A stretch of 64,000 nucleotides of DNA. Origin: Segniliparus sp051660745. Lineage in GTDB: Bacteria > Actinomycetota > Actinomycetes > Mycobacteriales > Mycobacteriaceae. A program made the position numbers and the translations under genes. The notes beneath the pieces are model-generated. The model saw only the letters and a program-made list of their open reading frames with translations, had not been told where the DNA came from and made no database searches. Position 1 is the first letter of the stretch. Each line of letters opens with the position of its first letter. Shown here one piece after another: positions 58,822-64,000 of the stretch. The stretch lies in assembly GCF_051660745.1 (NCBI RefSeq), contig NZ_JBOFQF010000038.1, forward strand, positions 86,204 through 150,203, in the 5' to 3' direction.

Positions 58822-59890
58822 GCCCCACCATTGTGCCGCGACCGGTGTGCCCTTCGAGGGCGTGGCATCTCCGCTTGTCCAACCAAGCCCGTCGTTCCCG
58901 GCCCCGCTCCTGTCGGCCGACGAGCTCATTGACGAAACCGGCGGTGGCGTGCAAATTGTGCTCGAAGATTCTCTGCCTGTCTTCCTCTGTGGAGTCGAAA
59001 CTGTCGACGTGCCGGTCGCACTCCTCACAGAACTCCACTTCATCCGGGGGCAGGTTGGAGAACCACTCTTCATACATGCCGGGGCTGCGCAGCTCGAGCA
59101 ATGAGGACAGGAAAAAGCCAGGCAGGCCCTTGACGGCACGACCGCCGCTGCTTCTGTCGTCGGGTCCGGAAGGATTGCGCTCTCCGTAGTTGGGGCCGAC
59201 GGCGACGAGGCCCGCGCCGTATGCCAGCGCGTCGGTGGCGATGAGCGGATCGACCCCGAGCACCCATGTGCCCGGAAAGCGGGCGAGCAGTCGGCGCAGC
59301 CCTCGGATCCTGGCCCTGCCGCCGGGCATGCTGTCAGGGCTGAACGGCTTCTTGTTCCCGGTGAACACGAAGGCCATTTGTCTGGGCCGGGTCGCTGATA
59401 GGCGGTCAAGGAATTGGTCGAGGTATTGGCCTTCGAGGACTTTGGCCCCTATTGGGACGAGGGTGACCAGGCTCGGGTGATGCTCGGCGGCGGTGGCTCG
59501 GAGTAGGGCCTCGAGCGAGTCCCACTCCCCAAACGGCACGTGGTAGCTCGGGGTCAGCACGGCTCGGGCTGCGGTGCTCTTGACGACCTGCTTCGCCCAT
59601 TGTTCGAGGTTAAGGGCATCGAGGCCATCGCCGATAACGGCCGATGCCCCCTGTCCGGTGATGCTCTTCTTCCAGCACCCGGCATCGACGATCATGTTCG
59701 AGCGTTCGCCCGCTTCGCGCAGATGCGGGACTATGTCATTGGCGGAACCCAAACGGGAGACGAGCACGTCGCTGCTGTCCGCGACGTAGTCGGAGACTAG
59801 GGGCAGCGTGTAGGCCTGCGGATGTGTGCACGCGATGAGTCCGAGCTGCGACGACAACTTCACCCCGGACCGAGATTCTCTGTCGGTCAT
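58733..59890 (-). CDS. Hypothetical protein with barrel-like repeats, probable element cargo
   Basis: Unrecognised protein of about 385 residues. The start at 59890 has AAGGGCAGGGAT upstream. The order of strands ending in short loops (LGLIACTHPQAYTLPLVSDY, NMIVDAGCWKKSITGQGASA, VLTPSYHVPFGEWDSLEAL, LVTLVPIGAKVLEGQYLDQF, MAFVFTGNKKPFSPDSMPGG, WVLGVDPLIATDALAYGAGL) looks like a TIM barrel. A CEECDRHVDSF pair of cysteines may bind zinc. It might be a defence or nucleic-acid modifying enzyme, but I have no family. It overlaps the 58126 gene by 89 bases. Confidence 0.55.
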   Translation of the reverse strand: MTDRESRSGVKLSSQLGLIACTHPQAYTLPLVSDYVADSSDVLVSRLGSANDIVPHLREAGERSNMIVDAGCWKKSITGQGASAVIGDGLDALNLEQWAKQVVKSTAARAVLTPSYHVPFGEWDSLEALLRATAAEHHPSLVTLVPIGAKVLEGQYLDQFLDRLSATRPRQMAFVFTGNKKPFSPDSMPGGRARIRGLRRLLARFPGTWVLGVDPLIATDALAYGAGLVAVGPNYGERNPSGPDDRSSGGRAVKGLPGFFLSSLLELRSPGMYEEWFSNLPPDEVEFCEECDRHVDSFDSTEEDRQRIFEHNLHATAGFVNELVGRQERGRERRAWLDKRRCHALEGHTGRGTMVGPIQADQTLRALCELDDPWGRSTNTHGAWI

Positions 59891-60089
59891 ATCCCTGCCC
59901 TTCAAAACCGCTGGCACCTGCAACACCATGCTCGAAAAGATTTCCCTGGTAAGATCATTCTCCTTCCCTGCTGAATCTGCGCAATTCAAATCGCAATCTA
60001 GTCGGCGTGTCGTAAGTTGTTTCTCTTGAATTTATGCGCCTGAACTGTTATTTTGTATTTGATTTGTATGCAAATTTTGTGAGGACAGT
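59891..60089. other. AT-rich divergent intergenic region
   Basis: No gene is supported. The 199 bases include a long AT-rich stretch (TTATTTTGTATTTGATTTGT) and several TTGT repeats that would suit promoters for both neighbours. A transposon end could be here, but I see no match to the left end. Confidence 0.35.
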
Positions 60090-60509
60090 ATGAGTGGAAA
60101 AGTCGTCCCCTTCCGGTCCCCGAAACGGCAGGGTGACCAGGTTGAGGTCGAAACGACCCGCTGTTCGCGGCCAGCGTGCCGCAAAGAGTTTCGGAGGCGT
60201 CTAGGCCGTGGTCGTCGTCAGGATTATTGCTCGTCCGACTGTCAGAAAATTGCTGTCGCAGAGCGTCGTAAAGCGCAAGCGCAGCTCAAACGCCACGAGA
60301 AAGAAGGCGCGCAGTTGCGTGCCGATTGCCGGGCCTTTGATGCGGGACGAACGCCCCTCTCGCGAGCTGAGGTGGATCAACAGCTTCGCAGCGCGCGTGA
60401 CCGCTCAATTGGGGTCCTCAAAATGGTCCGCAACCTAGACGAACCGGTCGCAGGGCAGCTCTCGGAACTGGTCGCAGCCGTGAACAATTACCTCGAGTCC
60501 GCCGAATAA
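60090..60509 (+). CDS. Small CxxC zinc-finger protein
   Basis: Protein of 139 residues. The N-terminal finger CSRPACRKEFRRRLGRGRRQ followed by DYCSSDCQKIA has the C-x4-C / C-x3-C pattern of zinc knuckles, in a very basic context suited to nucleic-acid binding. The rest is helical (LKRHEKEGAQLRADCRAFDA, QLRSARDRSIGVLKMVRNLD). GTGAGGACAGT precedes the ATG. Function unknown; composition matches the preceding element genes. Confidence 0.6.
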   Translation: MSGKVVPFRSPKRQGDQVEVETTRCSRPACRKEFRRRLGRGRRQDYCSSDCQKIAVAERRKAQAQLKRHEKEGAQLRADCRAFDAGRTPLSRAEVDQQLRSARDRSIGVLKMVRNLDEPVAGQLSELVAAVNNYLESAE

Positions 60510-60545
60510 GGGCGTTTGAACCTGTCGCCAAGTTGTGCTCCGCAC

Positions 60546-61331
60546 TCAACGCGTGTTTGATGGGGTCCAGGGGGCGGGGCCGTCGCGGGTGATCAGGCGG
60601 GGGAAGGTGCCGTCCGCGCCGCGCGGTTCTGCCCCGTTCTTCGGGAAGCGGGTTTGGCAGATGGTGGCTATGCCGCCTTTGGCACCGATGGTGAGGTCGA
60701 TCTCCAATCCACGGTCGGTGACGCCGTTGTAGAAGCGGGTGCCGTCTGGGCGGGTTTGGCGGTCGGTGCCGTGCCAGCCGATGCGCTCCCAGACGGAGAT
60801 GATCCTGTCGAAGAACGGGTCGGCGTGCTCGGGCTGCTCGGAAGTGTCGATGATGTCGCCGCGGAGCCAGAACGAGGTGGTGAAGGTCGAGTCTTGTCCG
60901 CCGCGGTTGTGGCTTTCTCCTTCTCGGTCCACCACGTTGTCTCCTGGGGCGGTGCTGCTCCAGTACCAGTCCTCGCCGATGTTTTGGAGGGTTGTGCGGT
61001 AGAAGTCGATCACGTCTTGGCGGGCTTCGGCCTCGCTGGCGGGCATACGGGCTCCTGTCGTCTGGGCGGAGGGGGCGTTCTCGCGCGTGTGCCGGGGGCC
61101 GAACACGCCGTGGCGGAACACGATCCCGAGTCCGACGCAGCCGAGGACGAGGAGCAGCGCGCTCCCGAGCGCGAGCCAGCGTCCCCAGCGCCATCGGCGA
61201 GTCGGGGCAGCGGGAGGCTCTGGCGCGAGTTCTTCGTCGCGTTTCCCGCGTGGTGCGCCGATAGCTTCGGCGATCGCTCGAGTCGTCGGGTCGAGACCGG
61301 ATTGTCGAGGTGTGCCTTGGGGCTCGGGCAT
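60546..61331 (-). CDS. Single-pass membrane protein of unknown function
   Basis: Protein of 261 residues. A polar N-terminus with GLDPTTRAIAEAIGAPRGKR is followed by one membrane helix at about 51-72 (WLALGSALLLVLGCVGLGIV) and an extracellular domain (DVIDFYRTTLQNIGEDWYWS, DSTFTTSFWLRGDIIDTSEQ, GGIATICQTRFPKNGAEPRG). The type II topology and its position after the DUF1023 gene (TGATG overlap) suggest a linked envelope function. No family is recognised. Confidence 0.6.
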   Translation of the reverse strand: MPEPQGTPRQSGLDPTTRAIAEAIGAPRGKRDEELAPEPPAAPTRRWRWGRWLALGSALLLVLGCVGLGIVFRHGVFGPRHTRENAPSAQTTGARMPASEAEARQDVIDFYRTTLQNIGEDWYWSSTAPGDNVVDREGESHNRGGQDSTFTTSFWLRGDIIDTSEQPEHADPFFDRIISVWERIGWHGTDRQTRPDGTRFYNGVTDRGLEIDLTIGAKGGIATICQTRFPKNGAEPRGADGTFPRLITRDGPAPWTPSNTR

Positions 61332-63055
61332 CAGCTAGCGCCGCCTTGTCCGGATCGGGGGGCGGTGGGCATGTGGTCGTTCCCGGCGCCTGGCGGAACG
61401 GGCAGGCTGTCTCCAGGGTATCGCTGGACCGGCGGGATTGGGGGTTTCTCCGGGGCTGCTCCGGTGATGACCTGAGCTTGGGTCTCTAGGCCTTTGTTGC
61501 CGTAGTCCCAGTAGCTGGTGTGGCCGCTGCCGTCGTAGTGCGGGTCGCTCTCGAAGACCTGCGCCCCGAATCCAGGCTCGGTCGGGTAGGCGTTGTGCCC
61601 GGCCACCGCGTCGGGCGCGAGCCGCAGGGGGTCGCCAGCCTCCATCGTCGCCCAGGTGTGCGCCCGCGAGTAGCCCTGCTCGCCGAGGTGGCCCCCGTAC
61701 TGGAGCTGGCCCGCGTTGTCCGCGTCCACCCCCGGGGAGCCGACGAAGATCATGTCGTCCACGTCGAGGGAGTACGTCTTCGCGGCCTCGCCGAGCACGA
61801 CCGACCCGTACGACCATCCCTCCGCTGTGAAATGCCCGGTCCCTGCGTGGGAGGCGTGCAGGCCGTCTGTGAACTGGGCGAACGGGTATGCCCCGGCTTT
61901 CGCGGAGTCGGACTCCGTCGCGCCGTGCAGCGGGCCCGTCGGCGCGTCGTAGTCGTCCCAGTACACCACCGCCGTGCTGCCGCGCTGCTGGTGGTCCGCC
62001 GCGCGTTGGATGTCGTCGCAGATGCCCAGTCCGTCCGCGACGCCGATGCCGTGGCCGATGATCGGCCCCATGTCCTCGCCGTGGAGGCTGGTGCCCATCC
62101 CCGGCACGAACACCGCGACGTTCTGCGCGGTGTCCGGGTTCTTCGTGGCGATGGCTGTGTGCCCCTTCGGATCGACGTAGAGGAGCATGCGCCGCTCGTC
62201 CGGGAGGTCGGTGCTCCGGCTGTTGATGACCCCGTCCACCGTCTTCGCGACGTCGCCGCCGATGAACTGGTCCAAGTACAGGCGGTTGTACTTGTCGCGG
62301 TCCGCGCAGGGGAGGCCGTTGTGGTTGCCGATGTCGTGGTGCTGCTTGTAGATCCCGAGCTTCTCGTCGTCGCTCAGATGGCTCCACAAATCCCGCAGGT
62401 CCGAGTCGGCGGGGAGCGGCATCGTGCCGTCCGCGATCTCTTTCGCTGCCTCGTGCGGATCCATATGGGGGTCGTAGGGCCCGTCGTGTCTCGGATCGGC
62501 CGGGCTGTCCTTCATCGGCCCGAAGAAGTTGACCTTCTCGCCCGTCTCTACGGGCGCTTTGCCGTGTTTGTTGTCGAATCCAGCGAGAGCGGCGTCGATC
62601 TTGGCGTGGGTTTGGGCGTCGGCGTCGGCGAACTGCTGACGGTATTCGTAGAGGTCGTCCGCGACAGCCTCGCCCTCTTCCCAGTCCCAGCGGGGCCCGA
62701 GCACCTTCCCGTTGGGCAGGAGCTCGATCTGCCCGCTTTTGCCGTGCCGGTCGAACAACGCCTTGGCCAAGCCCTGGATACGCGCGAGCTCTCCGCCGCC
62801 CTCCACCGCGTGCCTGCCCGCTTCGACGAGCGCCTCGCCACACGCGTCGAGGTCCTTGCGGTGCGGCAAGAGGGACTCGGCTCGGGCCTGCTCTCCCTTG
62901 CCCTCAGTCGCCTCCAGATGCGCGTCGTGGATGCTTTGGAGGCTTCGGGCGTGCGCGTCGTATGTCTTGCTGTCCTCGATCCAGCCCTCGCCCACGGCGG
63001 TGAAGCTCTGCGCGTCGAAGTCGAGGATCTGCTGCAGCGTCGGCAAATCAGACAC
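61331..63055 (-). CDS. DUF1023 alpha/beta-hydrolase
   Basis: Protein of 574 residues. The N-terminal 200 residues are helical with WIEDSKTYDAHARSLQSIHD and look WXG100-like. The C-terminal half is a DUF1023 hydrolase: NVAVFVPGMGTSLHGEDMGP, the nucleophile TAEGWSYGSVVLGEAAKTYS, VDDMIFVGSPGVDADNAGQL and a C-terminal histidine region near GSGHTSYWDYGN. Such fusions are common in actinobacteria and often linked to type VII export. It is co-transcribed with the small genes on both sides. Confidence 0.78.
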   Translation of the reverse strand: MSDLPTLQQILDFDAQSFTAVGEGWIEDSKTYDAHARSLQSIHDAHLEATEGKGEQARAESLLPHRKDLDACGEALVEAGRHAVEGGGELARIQGLAKALFDRHGKSGQIELLPNGKVLGPRWDWEEGEAVADDLYEYRQQFADADAQTHAKIDAALAGFDNKHGKAPVETGEKVNFFGPMKDSPADPRHDGPYDPHMDPHEAAKEIADGTMPLPADSDLRDLWSHLSDDEKLGIYKQHHDIGNHNGLPCADRDKYNRLYLDQFIGGDVAKTVDGVINSRSTDLPDERRMLLYVDPKGHTAIATKNPDTAQNVAVFVPGMGTSLHGEDMGPIIGHGIGVADGLGICDDIQRAADHQQRGSTAVVYWDDYDAPTGPLHGATESDSAKAGAYPFAQFTDGLHASHAGTGHFTAEGWSYGSVVLGEAAKTYSLDVDDMIFVGSPGVDADNAGQLQYGGHLGEQGYSRAHTWATMEAGDPLRLAPDAVAGHNAYPTEPGFGAQVFESDPHYDGSGHTSYWDYGNKGLETQAQVITGAAPEKPPIPPVQRYPGDSLPVPPGAGNDHMPTAPRSGQGGAS

Positions 63056-63374
63056 TTATGCCCCCGATTCGCCCGGTCGTTGCGGCAATGCCCGTGCCCG
63101 CGTCGTGGTCGGTCTCGTGATAGGCGTTGTGGTCTTGCCGGGTCGAGCGGGCGGTCGCGCCCATAGCCTGGGCGATCCCGGTGTGCGCGGCCCGCATCCG
63201 GTCCGCGTGCGCCGCGGCCAAATCTGTGAGCTTGAGGCCGGGGGCTCTGATCTGCGCGAGCCGATCCCACGGAGACATCGAGCCCAACGAACCCGCGCTC
63301 TCCTCCAACCTGCCCGCGAAGCGTTCCAATGCCCCTGCGGTGAGCGTCAACCGCGCATTGCTCTGGTCAGCCAC
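63048..63374 (-). CDS. Small helical ESX-like protein (DUF2580/EspC type)
   Basis: Helical protein of 108 residues: LTLTAGALERFAGRLEESAG, then SPWDRLAQIRAPGLKLTDLA, AAHADRMRAAHTGIAQAMGA, ARSTRQDHNAYHETDHDAGT. The size, the alternation of two helices and the Y-x-x-x-D-like AYHETD near the end fit the WXG100/EspC class, substrates of type VII secretion. It overlaps both neighbours (8 bases each), as expected for an operon. Confidence 0.6.
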   Translation of the reverse strand: MADQSNARLTLTAGALERFAGRLEESAGSLGSMSPWDRLAQIRAPGLKLTDLAAAHADRMRAAHTGIAQAMGATARSTRQDHNAYHETDHDAGTGIAATTGRIGGISV

Positions 63375-63735
63375 GTGTTCCCTCCTGCTCCTCGCGCTCC
63401 CGCGCCGCTTTGGCCCTCAGCTCCGCGCCCCGCTCGTCCTCCCGTGCCCACACGCGGCGCTGATGCTCCTTCAGGTCCGCCTCCGCGACCTCTTTCGACT
63501 CCCCGATGCCGTCGGGGCCGCGCTCCCACGACACCGTCTGCCGCTCGCCCTGTTTAGGGAGCCCGCCGAGCTGCTTCATCAGCAAGCGCTCCATCTCCAA
63601 TGGCGTCAGCTGCTGATCCGGCCTCGGCGAAGGCGCGGGCTCCTCCACGGGGTCGTCCTCGCCCATGTACTCGTACTGCTTCGCCTGAGGGCGCACGTCC
63701 TCGCCCCGCGCGGGCGGCCAACCGCCGTAGGTCAT
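63367..63735 (-). CDS. Charged hypothetical protein
   Basis: Protein of 122 residues, very rich in E, R, D, Q. The start at 63735 has GAGGAGG 6 bases upstream. There are no hydrophobic segments; the centre (LTPLEMERLLMKQLGGLPKQ) and the C-terminal helix (ADLKEHQRRVWAREDERGAE) may form a coiled coil. First gene of the operon with the EspC-like and DUF1023 genes. Unknown function. Confidence 0.55.
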   Translation of the reverse strand: MTYGGWPPARGEDVRPQAKQYEYMGEDDPVEEPAPSPRPDQQLTPLEMERLLMKQLGGLPKQGERQTVSWERGPDGIGESKEVAEADLKEHQRRVWAREDERGAELRAKAAREREEQEGTRG

Positions 63736-63790
63736 GCCGTCCTCCTCGTCTGACTGCGGCAATCGTGAAAGGGCTGCATCAGCTCAACGC

Positions 63791-63840
63791 CGTATAGCGT
63801 CGTATAGCACGGTATAGCATCGTGTAGCACGGCGTAGCGG
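63791..63840. repeat. Five tandem 10-base repeats
   Basis: Five successive decamers share xGTATAGCxx: CGTATAGCGT, CGTATAGCAC, GGTATAGCAT, CGTGTAGCAC, GGCGTAGCGG. The period is one helical turn, and the block lies between two reverse-strand genes, upstream of the 63735 gene. It may be a phased binding array or a repeat expansion. Confidence 0.75.
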
Positions 63841-63843
63841 CGC

Positions 63844-64000
63844 TCACGGGTTGCGCTCAGGGGCGGCGCTCGCTGCGAGGAGGTCGATCCTGCCGGTGTG
63901 CACGCCGTTGCCCGAATATGTTCTGGTCGTCGGGTACTGGCCGTTGACGACGATGGCCTTCCCGGGGTCGTCCGTGAAGCATTTTTGTCCGCGTTTCGCC
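63844..64000 (-). CDS. C-terminal part of a gene running off the window
   Basis: A reverse-strand frame enters from the right edge and ends at the TGA at 63844-63846. The last 51 residues read in part KRGQKCFTDDPGKAIVVNGQ and TRTYSGNGVHTGRIDLLAAS, a beta-rich segment with one cysteine. The start and most of the protein lie outside the window, so no function can be given. Confidence 0.5.
   Translation of the reverse strand, partial: AKRGQKCFTDDPGKAIVVNGQYPTTRTYSGNGVHTGRIDLLAASAAPERNP

Larger units (their letters stand above)
51186..60509. mobile_element. Tn7-like transposable element (right end not located)
   Basis: The module tnsA-tnsB-tnsC-tniQ (51268-57573) with a MerR/excisionase-like gene and three unrecognised genes forms a unit less GC-rich than the flanks, placed just after dnaB. 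The right boundary is put after the last atypical gene (60509) because 60546 onward is again normal high-GC sequence. I could not find a matching terminal inverted repeat or a 5-base duplication, so the limit is an estimate. Confidence 0.6.

Noticed and set aside
60001..60089. Right end of the Tn7-like element
   Set aside because: AT-rich and in a plausible place, but I found no repeats matching the left end, no ACA terminus with a matching 5-base duplication.
63791..63840. CRISPR-like repeats
   Set aside because: Units of 10 bases without spacers; no cas genes in the window.

Overview
The window is high-GC DNA from an actinobacterium of the mycolic-acid order (Mycobacteriales). The best anchor is 41051-51178. 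It carries ino1 with a PadR-type regulator, a DUF5318 gene (Rv0049 type), a GT87 mannosyltransferase-like gene (Rv0051 type), then rpsF, ssb, rplI and dnaB, an order close to the M. tuberculosis Rv0046c-Rv0058 block. F420-type oxidoreductases, an MPT64-like secreted pair, Esp/ESX-type genes and leaderless-type promoters fit the same group. The missing ponA1 and rpsR and the DnaB without an intein argue against Mycobacterium itself. Segniliparus or a relative is my guess, not something the sequence proves.

Layout. 1-2770 is a lower-GC island with an EcoRI-type adenine methyltransferase overlapping a DUF262-HNH nuclease, a probable restriction or defence pair. 2940-8367 holds a PPOX protein, a META-domain protein, a VapBC pair ahead of an ABC-F ATPase, RadC, a PLP dehydratase and a small secreted protein. 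8405-13833 is a four-gene reverse-strand operon: luciferase-like monooxygenase, its FMN reductase, a Rieske domain fused to a glutamate-synthase-like domain, and a Rieske domain fused to a TPP-dependent enzyme. An MmyB-type regulator diverges from it. 14818-23134 is scattered metabolism: methyltransferases, an F420 enzyme, an acyl-ACP desaturase, TetR, tautomerases, a 2-keto-acid decarboxylase and NhaA, with a truncated alcohol dehydrogenase remnant at 17171.

23200-28846 is an Esp-like cluster: a YbaB/EspL-like protein, a secreted repeat protein, two paralogous lipoproteins, and a large Gly-rich protein with a C-terminal domain and a partner gene. modABC plus a secreted hydrolase follow in overlapping frames. 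32891-40965 holds MPT64-like proteins, a permease pair, a lipase, an MBL hydrolase, glutamate decarboxylase, a small WCPG-motif protein and AlkB.

51186-57573 is a Tn7-like transposition module (tnsA, tnsB, tnsC, tniQ, each overlapping the next by 3-4 bases). It begins 7 bases after the dnaB stop codon. A MerR/excisionase-like regulator converges on tniQ, and unrecognised probable cargo genes follow to about 60509. The window closes with DUF1023 hydrolase / small ESX-like genes on the reverse strand. Just upstream of dnaB is a dense cluster of DnaA-box-like sequences. No rRNA, tRNA or CRISPR array was seen.
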